DNA of 64,000 nt from JABFSA01 sp963827515. GTDB taxonomy: Bacteria; Acidobacteriota; Vicinamibacteria; Vicinamibacterales; UBA2999. The DNA lies in assembly GCA_963827515.1 (NCBI GenBank), contig CAWHBF010000004.1, positions 124,001 to 188,000 on the forward strand, given 5' to 3'. Shown here piece after piece: positions 54,837 to 63,818 of this stretch (positions are counted from its first letter, which is position 1; each line of letters begins with the position of its first letter). Position numbers and translations under genes: made by a program. Under the pieces are notes generated by a model. That model saw only the letters and a program-made list of their open reading frames with translations, did no database searches and had not been told where the DNA came from.

Positions 54837-56396
54837 GTGATCACCGAGGACCAGACAGCGGTCATCGAGTTTCTGGCGTCGCCGGTTGCGCACGGCGGCG
54901 CCCAGGTCGAGAGAATCGACACGCACAGCGCGATCGTGTTCCTTGCCGGTCTTCGGGCGTGGAAGCTGAAGCGCGCCGTGCGTTTCGATTACCTCGACTT
55001 CTCCACCGCGGATATCCGAAAGGCCATGTCTGAAGCCGAAGTGCGCCTCAACCAGCGCACCGCGCCGGCGATCTACCGGGGTGTGGCGCCCGTGACGCGG
55101 GCGCCGGACGGTTCGTTGGCCATCAACGGCCGAGGGACGCCCGTTGACTGGCTGGTGGAGATGAATCGATTCGACCAGCACCTGTTGCTCGATCGGATGG
55201 CCGAACGCGGTCATCTGGACGTAGCGCTGATGACTCCCCTCGCCTCGGCCGTTGCACGCTTTCACCGGGCCGCACAACACCGCGCGGATCACGGCGGCAG
55301 CGCCGGCATGCAGTGGGTCATCAAGGGAAATGCCGCGGGGTTTGCGGAGTTCGGCGCGAATCTCTTCGATCCGTCCGCCCATATGCGAGTCACGGATGGC
55401 GCGACCGCGGAGCTCAATCGCCGCGCCGGATTGCTGGACGCCCGACAGGGAGCAGGATTCGTACGCCAGTGCCACGGCGACCTGCACCTCCGTAACATCG
55501 TCTTGCTCGACGGCCAGCCGACGTTGTTCGACGCTGTCGAGTTCAACGACGAGATCGCGTGCATCGACGTCATGTACGACCTCGCCTTCCTCCTCATGGA
55601 TCTCTGGCGACGCCGGCTCCCCCGGCATGCCAACGCGTTGCTGAACGGCTGCCTCGGCGAGAGCGGTGATTGGGAGTCCCTTGCGCTGTTGCCCCTGTTT
55701 CTGTCGTGCCGGGCCGCCGTGCGAGCCAAGACCAGCGCCACGGCCGCCAGCCTGCAGCGCGATTCCAGCGCCGTCCGGGAATCGCAGCAATCCGCGCGGG
55801 AGTACCTTGCGCTGGCGGACCGCCTGTTGCACGACGGCGAGCCGTGCGTGGTCGCCATCGGTGGTTTCTCGGGCTCCGGAAAGTCGACGGTCGCGCTTGG
55901 CCTCGCGCCATTCGTGGGCCGTGCCCCTGGGGCGGTCGTGCTGCGCACCGACGAAATCCGGAAGCGCCTTTGTGGCGTGGCCCCTCTCGAGCGGCTCGGC
56001 GCCGAGGGCTACAGAGCGACCGTCTCCAAGGAGGTCTATGCCACTGCCGCCAGACACGCGTCCTCTGTCGTCCGCGCAGGCCACAGCGTCATCGTCGATG
56101 CGGTCTTTGCGGATGCTGCTGAACGGGCCGCAATCAAGCGTGTCGCCGACGACGCCTCGGTCCCCTTCGCCGGGATCTGGCTCGACGCGCCGGCGTCGGT
56201 ACTGAGTGAGCGTACGCAGCGGCGCGAACGAGACGCCTCCGATGCCACCGTGGATGTCGTGCGTAACCAGCTCGCAAAGGGCGCCGGGACGGTCGAATGG
56301 CAACGACTCGACGCCTCGGCGTTGCCAGGGACCGTCATGGAGAACACCGTAGTCAGCCTGGCGAGGGAGCAGATTCGGACTCGTCCCTCAGAGTAG
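54837..56396 (+). CDS. APH-like phosphotransferase / P-loop kinase fusion (Rv2004c-like)
   Basis: About 519 residues from GTG 54837 (GTG 54798 would overlap the USP gene). N-terminal half has the aminoglycoside-phosphotransferase motif CHGDLHLRN; the C-terminal half has Walker A GGFSGSGKST and a zeta-toxin/gluconate-kinase-like fold. This two-part architecture is that of mycobacterial Rv2004c, which I recall as part of the DosR dormancy regulon together with USPs. Substrate unknown. Confidence 0.82.
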   Translation: MITEDQTAVIEFLASPVAHGGAQVERIDTHSAIVFLAGLRAWKLKRAVRFDYLDFSTADIRKAMSEAEVRLNQRTAPAIYRGVAPVTRAPDGSLAINGRGTPVDWLVEMNRFDQHLLLDRMAERGHLDVALMTPLASAVARFHRAAQHRADHGGSAGMQWVIKGNAAGFAEFGANLFDPSAHMRVTDGATAELNRRAGLLDARQGAGFVRQCHGDLHLRNIVLLDGQPTLFDAVEFNDEIACIDVMYDLAFLLMDLWRRRLPRHANALLNGCLGESGDWESLALLPLFLSCRAAVRAKTSATAASLQRDSSAVRESQQSAREYLALADRLLHDGEPCVVAIGGFSGSGKSTVALGLAPFVGRAPGAVVLRTDEIRKRLCGVAPLERLGAEGYRATVSKEVYATAARHASSVVRAGHSVIVDAVFADAAERAAIKRVADDASVPFAGIWLDAPASVLSERTQRRERDASDATVDVVRNQLAKGAGTVEWQRLDASALPGTVMENTVVSLAREQIRTRPSE

Positions 56397-56552
56397 CGCT
56401 GTGCGCGCACCGATGGCACCTGCCCTCTACCGCGGAGGCGATGACGGCGGCGAACAACCGCGCGCCGCGACGATCAGCACCGAGGTCCCGCATGAGGGGC
56501 ACTGCAGCTTAGGGCACGGGCCACGGCCATTCAACAGAAGGGTGCGATAAGC

Positions 56553-56568
56553 TGGGCCCCGGATTGCA
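56553..56568 (+). promoter_or_regulatory. sigma54-type promoter of small membrane protein gene
   Basis: TGGGCCCCGGATTGCA: TGG and TTGCA spaced correctly. Start near 56579, 17 bases before ATG 56596 with AAGGAGG between. Confidence 0.6.
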
Positions 56569-56595
56569 CCGGGACAAGAAGGAGGCAGCGACCAG

Positions 56596-56898
56596 ATGGC
56601 ACCAGACCTCAGTACCACGAACGCCCTGCTCGGCATCATGGCCGTCGTGAGCGTGCTCGAAGCATTGGCACTCATCGCCATCATTGGCGGCGGGCTTCTC
56701 TTCTATCGACGTCTCGCACAGGTCATCGCCGGCATCGAAGAACGTCACATCGCCCCTGTCAGCACACGGGTCAACGCGATCCTCGATGACGTCAAAGGCG
56801 TCTCGACCGTCGTCAGGGGAGCGACCGATGCTGCCGACTCGACGGTCCGCTCGAGTCTTAACTGGTTGCTCAGGCGGTTGCGCGCCATCCGGCCCTGA
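56596..56898 (+). CDS. small membrane protein, DUF948-like
   Basis: 100 residues: one transmembrane helix (about 14-38) followed by an amphipathic helix with heptad pattern (VIAGIEERHIAPVSTRVNAI) and RLRAI end. Resembles DUF948/YtxH-type stress-associated membrane proteins. Precise family uncertain. Confidence 0.65.
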   Translation: MAPDLSTTNALLGIMAVVSVLEALALIAIIGGGLLFYRRLAQVIAGIEERHIAPVSTRVNAILDDVKGVSTVVRGATDAADSTVRSSLNWLLRRLRAIRP

Positions 56899-56907
56899 AC
56901 CGGCGGC

Positions 56908-57770
56908 ATGGACGGGTACGCGGTCGTCCTCGCGCTCGTGCTTCTATCGGCAGGACTCTTCCTGGCCGAACGGCGTGCCGCGCTGCGACGACAGACCAGG
57001 CCTATCCTGGGGCGTTTGCTCGTCAACGCTGGTAGTGCGGCGCTGGCATTCGCAGCCGCGGTATTCCTCGGTACAGGCCGGCGGCGTTGACGGTCATGCG
57101 GTCGACGTCAGACGAACCTTTCGGGCTCATCCACATCGTTCCTCTACCTCCATCGGCTCGGTTCGTCGTCTCGTTCCTGCTGATGGACCTCCTGTTCTAC
57201 TGGTGGCACTTGGCCAATCACTGGATTCCCTTCCTCTGGCGATTTCACAACGTCCACCACATCGACCCGGACCTGGACGTGTCGACCGCCTTTCGCTTCC
57301 ACTTTGGAGAGATTGCAATGTCAGCGGGATTTCGCGCGCTCCAGATCGGCGTCATCGGTCTCTCCGCCCCGATGTTTGCCGCGTACGAGTTGGTGTTCCA
57401 GGCCAACACCCTTTTTCATCACAGCAACGTACGCTTGCCGATTGGCGTCGAACGATGGCTGGCACTGGTGCTCGTGACGCCTCGCATGCACGGCATCCAC
57501 CACTCGCAGGCCCGTGACGAGACCAACTCGAACTACTCGGTGGTCTTCTCCTGGTGGGACAGGCTGCACCGGACGATCGGCCTCAACGTACCGCAAGCCG
57601 ACATTGTCGTCGGTGTGCCCGCGTACTCCGGGCCGGACGACAACACGATCTCGAACACTCTGCTCCTCCCTTTCCGGCGGCAGCGCGACTACTGGATCCT
57701 TCCGGACGGGACGCCCGTCGGACGCCGGTCGACAGTCAAGTCGATGGACCGGTCGCATCTGGCCGAATAG
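56908..57770 (+). CDS. sterol desaturase/fatty acid hydroxylase family (frameshifted)
   Basis: ATG 56908 encodes two helices (MDGYAVVLALVLLSAGLFLAE...); the frame changes near 57070 and continues into SARFVVSFLLMDLLFYWWHL with His clusters H-L-A-N-H, H-N-V-H-H, F-H-H-S and H-G-I-H-H. Joined about 287 residues. Di-iron hydroxylase or desaturase acting on a lipid. Confidence 0.8.
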
Positions 57771-57781
57771 ACGCCAGACTT

Positions 57782-59807
57782 CTACTGCCGGCTGAAGTGG
57801 TCGAGCACTGTCGATGCCGCCTTCGCGCCGACGACGGCACTGAGCTCTTCGCGGGTCGCCCGTCGCACACCGGCGACGCTTCCGAAGGCCGTGAGCAGGG
57901 CGCGACGACGACGAGGACCGATACCCGAGACATCGTCGAGCTCCGAACGAAGGTCGCGCATCGTTCGTGCCTTGCGATGAAACGTCACGGCGAACCGATG
58001 CGCCTCGTCCCGGATACGCTGAAGGAGCAGGAGCGCGGGGTCAGACTGCGGCAGAACGATTGGCTCGTGTCGATCTCGTGTGAAGAGCAGCTCCTCGCGC
58101 TTGGCGATCCCGACCGCGATCAAGTTTCCCAGCCCGACCGACTCGAGCGCCTCGTAGGCCGCGGTGACCTGACCTTTGCCGCCGTCGATCAGGATCAGAT
58201 CCGGGAAGGGGCCGCCGTCCTCGACGACCTTGCGGTAGCGACGCTGCACCACTTCACGCATGGCGGCGAAGTCGTCTGGGATGGTGCCGCCGTCGGTCCG
58301 GCTAAAGCCGGACACTACGTACGCGGGTTTCGTCACTTGCGCGGATTCCGTCACGTACGCGGGTTTCGTCACCTGCGCGGATTCCGTCACGTACGCGGGT
58401 TTCATCACCTGCGCTGATTCCGTGACGTACTCGGGTTTCGTCACGTACGCGGGTGTCGTCGTCGCGGCGGCTGCCCCATCAGTCGTAGTGTCCGGCTTTA
58501 GCCGGACCCCTCGGATCCGGTACTTCCGGGTACTCGGACCGCTTCATCCGACCGTCCTCGCACACGACCATGGCCGACACTGTCTCGCTCCCCTGAATGG
58601 TCGAATTGTCGAAGCACTCGATCCGTCGCGGAAGCGTTGGCAAGCCGAGCGACACCCGCAGCCGCTCGAGCGCATCGAAGTGCGCCGCAGTGGCCTCGTT
58701 GAATCGCGTGCGGTACGACAGTTCCGCGTTGCGTGTCGCGAGTTCTACCAGCGCGCGCTTGTCGCCCCTGCTCGGCACGGCAATTCGCACCTTCCGGCCC
58801 GCGCGCGCGGAGAGCCATGCTTCGATCGCATCGGCGTCCTCGATGCCGAGGGGGAGGCTGATCTCCGCCGGTGGAACCCGTTCCTCGTAGAACTGCTGCA
58901 GCGCGGCCTGCAATACCTCCGCGTCGCTGGTGGCGAGCCCCCCAGGCTCGGTCACCAGTTCCACGCGCTCGACGACCCGCCCACCGCGCATCGCAAATAC
59001 CTGGATCGCCCCCCCGCTCGGCCCGACCTTCAGCCCGAACACGTCGCGTTCGCCGAATCCAGGTGTCGCAACTTTCTGCTGCCGGTCGCGCAAGGCCTGC
59101 ACCGTGCGCAGAGCATCGCGCGCCTGTGCGGCCTCCTCGAAGCGCTCCGCGTTCGACGCCTCCTCCATCCGTCCGCGCAGGGTTTCGATCAGCTCGTCGT
59201 TGCGTCCTTCGAGCAGGAGCCTCGTATTCGCCACTGCGACGCCGTACTGCCCCTCACCGCAAATCTCCGCCACGCAGGGCGCCACGCACCGCTTGATGTC
59301 GTACTCGAGGCACGGTCGTTCACGTTGACCGGTGATTACCTCGTTGCAGGATCTGATGCCGAACAGGCGGTGTGCCAGGGTCATCGTCCGACGAGCCAGT
59401 TTGGCCGGGAGGAACGGTCCCGCGTAGAAGTCGCCTCCCTTTTCGACACGCCGTGCCACGAGGATTCGCGGAAAGGCTTCGCTCGTCGTCAACTGGAGGT
59501 AGGGATAGTTCTTGTCGTCCCGAAGGAGGATGTTGAACTTGGGGATGCGTTGCTTGATGAGGTGGTTCTCGAGCGCGAGCGCCTCCGTGACCGAATCGGT
59601 GACGATCACCTCGACCGACGCGATCTCGTCGACCAGCGCCTCGTGGCGCGGGCTCAGTCCTCCTGCCGCGAGGTAGCTTCGCACACGGTCCCGCAGCACG
59701 CGCGCCTTGCCGACATAGATCGTGTCGCCGGCGGCGTTGCGCCAGAGGTAGACGCCGGGCTGCTCGGGAAGCCTGGCGATCTGATCCTTGAGGTCCTGAA
59801 TGGGCAT
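57782..59807 (-). CDS. uvrC: UvrABC system protein C, interrupted
   Basis: N-terminal part from ATG 59807: GIY-YIG nuclease (PGVYLWRNAAGDTIYVGKA), UVR motif about 200-235 and the start of the RNase-H-like nuclease domain (ECFDNSTIQG). C-terminal part: DLILIDGGKGQ, then two HhH motifs (VSGIGPRRRRALL). The nuclease domain is split by the 214-bp element at 58295-58508, which brings a stop and a frame change (211 bases between codon phases). Without it the protein would be about 610 residues, the usual size. Either a real insertion knocked out uvrC or the element is tolerated; both halves are otherwise intact. Confidence 0.88.
58295..58508. repeat. REP-tandem-REP element inside uvrC
   Basis: Ends are a perfect 24-bp inverted repeat: 58295-58318 (tccggctaaagccgga core) and 58485-58508 (tccggctttagccgga core). 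Between lie about 3.5 copies of a 36-bp unit starting gtacgcgggtttcgtcac; each unit is itself two related 18-bp halves. In the uvrC frame the unit encodes a 12-residue repeat (KPAYVTESAQVT). Looks like a bacterial interspersed mosaic element mobilised by an external REP-transposase. Confidence 0.85.
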
Positions 59808-59864
59808 GCGCTACTATGGCGGGGCTCTATTCCTGACGATAGGACGCCCTAATCCTCACAAGAC

Positions 59865-60632
59865 ATGACGTTTACCGGCTTCGTGGGAACGGTTTGCATG
59901 TTCCCGTTGCGAGCGATCATCGCCGCCAGCGTGGCGATGCGGATCCATCCCAATACGCTGACGCTCATCGGGGTTCTCGTCAATGTCGCCGCGGCCTGCG
60001 CCCTCGGGCTGGACCGATTCTATCTGGCGGGCTTCATCATGATTGTCGCCAATATCTTCGATTTCATCGACGGTAAGGTGGCACACCTGACGAACACGCA
60101 ATCCGCTTTTGGCGCCTTCTGGGACTCGACGCTCGACCGTTTCTCGGACATCGCGCTGTTTCTCGGCCTGATCTATCTCTACGCGACCCTGCGACGAACC
60201 GACTACGTGATGGTCGCCGCGCTGGCGATGATGTTCTCGATCATGACCAGCTACGCCCGCGCGCGCGCCGAGTCGCTCATTGAAAAGTGCAAGGTCGGTT
60301 TCATGGAGCGTCCCGAGCGCATCGTGCTCTTCATGATTGGCGCGTTCACCGACCGGATGGCCGCAGTCTTGTGGGTGATCCTGATCCTGTCGATTGTGAC
60401 GGTGGCCAACCGCATTCACTATACCTACCTGGCGCTCAACAATCGTCCCATGCCGGGAGGATCGAACATAGTAACCGCGGTCTTCTGGCGCGCCTTCTTC
60501 TGGAGGGACGAACGGACGACCCTTCCCTACGACGCGTGGGTGGTGACGATCCTGGCCTTCACATGGCTGACGCCGCCCGGGTGGCTGCGCGACCCGACGG
60601 CGTTCGGGCTCGGAATCTGGTCCTGGTGGTAG
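59865..60632 (+). CDS. CDP-alcohol phosphatidyltransferase family protein
   Basis: 255 residues, six helices. Active-site motif D-F-I-D-G-K-V-A-H...G-A-F-W-D-S-T-L-D matches D-x2-D-G-x2-A-R-x8-G-x3-D-x3-D, with His in place of the usual Arg. Makes a phospholipid from a CDP-lipid and an alcohol; closest in style to phosphatidylinositol-phosphate synthases. Overlaps the next gene by seven bases. Confidence 0.87.
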   Translation: MTFTGFVGTVCMFPLRAIIAASVAMRIHPNTLTLIGVLVNVAAACALGLDRFYLAGFIMIVANIFDFIDGKVAHLTNTQSAFGAFWDSTLDRFSDIALFLGLIYLYATLRRTDYVMVAALAMMFSIMTSYARARAESLIEKCKVGFMERPERIVLFMIGAFTDRMAAVLWVILILSIVTVANRIHYTYLALNNRPMPGGSNIVTAVFWRAFFWRDERTTLPYDAWVVTILAFTWLTPPGWLRDPTAFGLGIWSWW

Positions 60633-61426
60633 CGCACTCCAGTTCGAAAGACATCCAGCAGACGCTGGACGCGCTGCGCGAGTTCGGGCCGATCTGCGCC
60701 GTCAAGCTCTATCGAGTGCCGCTCAGCCTCATTCCTCCTGTCCCACTCATCCCGTGCCTCGACCATGAGGCGATGCTGCACCAGCGGGTCGATCCGCACG
60801 CGTCCGCCTACGTCCAGGACCGGGCATCTGGGGATGTGCACGAGGTGGCGTTCACCCCCGCTCGGCATCACATTCAGGTCGACACCGTCTCGACGTTGAG
60901 CGAGTGCTCGCCAGAGTCGCACGCGCGCCTGCTCACGTGGCTGGGCGCGACGTTCCCCGACTATCAGATCAGCGTGACGCACCCCACATGGTGGCGAGGT
61001 GATCAGCGCGTGGCCGAAGCGTGCCGCGCGCAGGTGTCACTGCGGAACGTGCTCCTTGGAGAAGACATCGCCGCCGTGGAGACCGACATCGAACGGCTGC
61101 GGACGATCGGCGCGCTGATGGAGAAGCAGTCGCGGGTGGCATCCTGGACCGTGCGTACCATCACGCCTCTCTTGCTCGGGGCCGCGGGTGTGCTCACCTA
61201 CCAAACCCTGGGACTCTTCACCGGGTGGATCGGCGCGCGCGGCGTGGACACCCTGCGATTCGTCATGGTGGGTGCGCTCGGGGCGATGTTTCTGTACTAC
61301 GGCCTCAAGGCGGTTCAGTTAACCGAGATGGCCAACCGCGTGTGGAAGCGAGCCGCCGAGTACACCCTGATCCTGAAGGAACGGCGGAATCTCAGGGAAC
61401 GGCAGAAAGGGGCGCGAGCGCCCTAG
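60626..61426 (+). CDS. hypothetical membrane protein coupled to CDP-alcohol transferase
   Basis: About 266 residues from GTG 60626. Soluble N-terminal domain, then two helices (about 173-195, 205-225) and a basic C-terminus (LKERRNLRERQKG). I do not recognise the family; the overlap with the transferase suggests a lipid-related role. Confidence 0.6.
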   Translation: MVAHSSSKDIQQTLDALREFGPICAVKLYRVPLSLIPPVPLIPCLDHEAMLHQRVDPHASAYVQDRASGDVHEVAFTPARHHIQVDTVSTLSECSPESHARLLTWLGATFPDYQISVTHPTWWRGDQRVAEACRAQVSLRNVLLGEDIAAVETDIERLRTIGALMEKQSRVASWTVRTITPLLLGAAGVLTYQTLGLFTGWIGARGVDTLRFVMVGALGAMFLYYGLKAVQLTEMANRVWKRAAEYTLILKERRNLRERQKGARAP

Positions 61427-61427
61427 A

Positions 61428-62303
61428 TCAGCCGGCCGCGACCTTCCGCGCCGGCACGGCCTTCGGGCCTTTCGCCTTTGTCTTGCGAACGGCTGACAGG
61501 TCGGCTTTTGCCGACTTCTTCTTCGTGGCGCTGACCGAGTCGAGGCTCCGGCGCAGCGCCTCCATCAGATCGACCACCTTCGGCGACTCCTGCACCTCCG
61601 GCGCCACGATCTCTTCCCCCGCAATCTTTGCGTCGATGATCTGTCTCAAGCCCTCTTTGTACTCGTCCTTGTATTCCTTCAAATCGAGCTCGCCCTCGAA
61701 GATCGCGATCACCTGTTTAGCGAGTTTGATCTCCTCCGGCTTCACTTTCGAGGGCACGGACGACAGCTCCTCGATCTGATCGATGCTGCGGATCTCGGCC
61801 TCGTGGTGCAGGGTGTACATCACGAGCCCCTTCTTCTGAGGCTTGATCGCCACGAGGTATTCGCGCCCGTAGAGCGCGACCTTGCCGATACCGGCCTTCC
61901 CCGCCATCCCTTCTCGCATGACCGCGAACGACTCGGCGGCCATGGGTCCATCGGGGGCGAGGTAGTAGGCGCGATCGACGTAGATCGGGTCGATCTCGGT
62001 GGCATCGGCGAAGCGGACCAGATCAATCACCCGGGTCGATTCGACCCGCACCTTCTGTATATCCTCCTCGCTGACGACGACGTAGCGACCCTTCTCGAAT
62101 TCGTATCCCTTCGCCAGCTCAGCGTTCGACACCTCCCGCTCACAATGCGGGCACCACCGCTTCTGCTGAATGCGGGTCTGGCACTCGGCATGGAGCTGGT
62201 TGAAGGCCAGGACGGCGGCGGACTCGGTGGCTGGAAACACCTTCACCGGGATATTCACCAGGCTGACCTTGAGGAAACCTTTCCAGGTGGGACGGGGCGG
62301 CAT
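61428..62303 (-). CDS. ku: non-homologous end joining protein Ku
   Basis: 291 residues from ATG 62303 (MPPRPTWKGFLKVSLVNIPVKVF). Core domain motifs GRYVVVSEEDIQKVRVEST and AYYLAPDGPMAAESFAVMRE match bacterial Ku, with C-W-P-H-C near residue 49-53 and a lysine-rich C-terminal tail. Binds DNA ends and recruits LigD. No ligD is seen in the window. Confidence 0.95.
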   Translation of the reverse strand: MPPRPTWKGFLKVSLVNIPVKVFPATESAAVLAFNQLHAECQTRIQQKRWCPHCEREVSNAELAKGYEFEKGRYVVVSEEDIQKVRVESTRVIDLVRFADATEIDPIYVDRAYYLAPDGPMAAESFAVMREGMAGKAGIGKVALYGREYLVAIKPQKKGLVMYTLHHEAEIRSIDQIEELSSVPSKVKPEEIKLAKQVIAIFEGELDLKEYKDEYKEGLRQIIDAKIAGEEIVAPEVQESPKVVDLMEALRRSLDSVSATKKKSAKADLSAVRKTKAKGPKAVPARKVAAG

Positions 62304-62345
62304 AACTGAATTATCGGGCAATTTGGTGCCGGAGTGTATAGCCCT

Positions 62346-62385
62346 GGACTGGGGACTCGGGATTCGGGACTCGAGTCCCCAGTCC
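62346..62385. repeat. perfect 14-bp hairpin in low-complexity spacer
   Basis: GGACTGGGGACTCG (62346-62359) pairs exactly with CGAGTCCCCAGTCC (62372-62385), loop 12. It lies between two minus-strand genes; no T run follows, so it is not a classic terminator. Confidence 0.75.
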
Positions 62386-62403
62386 CAGCCCCGAGCCCGG
62401 CCG

Positions 62404-62967
62404 TCAGACCGCGTCGGCCTCGCTTCTGCTCCCCAAGTCGAGACCCGCCCCTCCGATGTGAATGTCGTGCGCCTTGATCCGGTCCTGAAGCAATCGCCGA
62501 GCCTCGCCGTAGAGGTGACCTGGCACCTCCATCCGACGCGCGATGCTGTGGAAATGGGAGATGAGCACGAGCGTGATCGCTCCGTTCTCTCTCCAGGAGA
62601 CGGCGGAAATCTGCCCCCAGCGCATGAAGCCACTGTCCGACCAGACGCCGTCTCGATAGAAGCCGCGGGCGATGCGCGTGCTCAAGGGGAACGCATACCC
62701 GTAGTACACGAACATCATGATTTCCCCGAGCAACTGATTCGGTGGTCGGCCGAGGGCGAAAATCTTGAAGGCGACGAGCATCCCGAGGATGGCGCCGAGC
62801 GCCAGGGTAAAGCCGTAGTAGCGCGGTTTCGCCCCCTGCCAAATCAATAGCGCCGAAGCCTTGCGAACGCGGAACCGCAGCAGGTCGACGATTACCTTGA
62901 CGTTGGCGACAAAGAAGCCAATCCCGAAAAAGAAGAGCACCCGCGGGAGCAGGGACTCCTGACCCAT
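62404..62967 (-). CDS. hypothetical membrane protein
   Basis: 187 residues: three to four hydrophobic helices (about 10-30, 47-70, 82-102), then a cytoplasmic part with WRENGAITLVLISHF (PH-like bYdbS/DUF-type strand pattern). Family not recognised with certainty. Upstream of ku on the same strand. Confidence 0.6.
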   Translation of the reverse strand: MGQESLLPRVLFFFGIGFFVANVKVIVDLLRFRVRKASALLIWQGAKPRYYGFTLALGAILGMLVAFKIFALGRPPNQLLGEIMMFVYYGYAFPLSTRIARGFYRDGVWSDSGFMRWGQISAVSWRENGAITLVLISHFHSIARRMEVPGHLYGEARRLLQDRIKAHDIHIGGAGLDLGSRSEADAV

Positions 62968-63257
62968 GGCCTCAGAGTGCCATAGATTGAGCCTGGGCTC
63001 TAGGCTCTAGGCGCGGGGTTCTAGCTGGCTCTCGGCTTTGGGCGCTGGGTTCTCGGCCTTGCGCGCGGGGCTTTCGGCTTCTCGGCAACTCGCCGTGCAA
63101 AAGTGTGAGCCTTTCTGGAATTAATTCGCGCATTCTCCAGCGAGGAGGTATTAGGATGGCTGGCCACTTACACGGCTCGCTCAGTACCCCCCAACTGGAC
63201 AATGCCGCCTGCAGTGTCGTCCATCGTCAATGCGCAGGATTGAGGAGACAGTCGACT
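62968..63257. other. divergent gap with ggctctagg words
   Basis: 62990-63100 is built of ggctctagg/ggttctcgg/ggctttcgg words, the same low-complexity style as other spacers. No gene recognised; two short plus-strand frames are shadows. GAGGAG before ATG 63258 is the ribosome site of the next gene. Confidence 0.6.
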
Positions 63258-63818
63258 ATGGCCCCCACCTATCGCGTCGCCAAGATCGAGAAGGGAGTCT
63301 GGACAGGAGTCCGCTCCCCGCGCAGGCGCCCCACGACCACCGCTTTCATGGGCATCATCCTGGTGATTGGCTGTGCCCTGCCACCCGCGGCCACAGCCCA
63401 AACGACGCATGGCTGGAAGTCACCAGCCAAGGCGTCGGGCAGGGCCGAACCGATCCGTCCCACAGCAACCAACCCGGTTAGTCGAAGCGCGAACGGGGTC
63501 TATTGTCCCGACATGAGCGACGACGCAGCGGGCGTGCATGATCTCGGCTGGCTGCCGTCTGGATTCAATGTGGCGATCACCGTCGAGTCGTACTCCGAGA
63601 ACGCCTTCGATCCGGTTGCCGCCGTTATCGTCGCGAGTGTTGGCCAGAAGGCCGGTAACGCGGTCAAGGTCACAACTTTCTACGACAACGATTCGGCCGG
63701 CGACAAGGACGCGAAGGTGAGCTTCGTCACACCACAGGCGGGAACGTACCTGCTGCTGGTCACTGATTTTCCAGGCCAGTCGGGCGGATGTTACCGGTAT
63801 CAGGCCGAAATCGGCTGA
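63258..63818 (+). CDS. secreted protein of unknown function
   Basis: 186 residues from ATG 63258 (or 156 from ATG 63348, which starts directly at the signal peptide MGIILVIGCALPPAATA). Mature part: SRSANGVYCPDMSDDAAGVH, DAKVSFVTPQAGTYLLLVTD near the end, a pattern like bacterial pre-peptidase C-terminal or beta-sandwich domains. Function unknown. Confidence 0.65.
   Translation: MAPTYRVAKIEKGVWTGVRSPRRRPTTTAFMGIILVIGCALPPAATAQTTHGWKSPAKASGRAEPIRPTATNPVSRSANGVYCPDMSDDAAGVHDLGWLPSGFNVAITVESYSENAFDPVAAVIVASVGQKAGNAVKVTTFYDNDSAGDKDAKVSFVTPQAGTYLLLVTDFPGQSGGCYRYQAEIG

Noticed and set aside
58318..58450. CRISPR-like array in uvrC
   Set aside because: The 36-bp units are contiguous with no spacers, so it is a plain tandem repeat.
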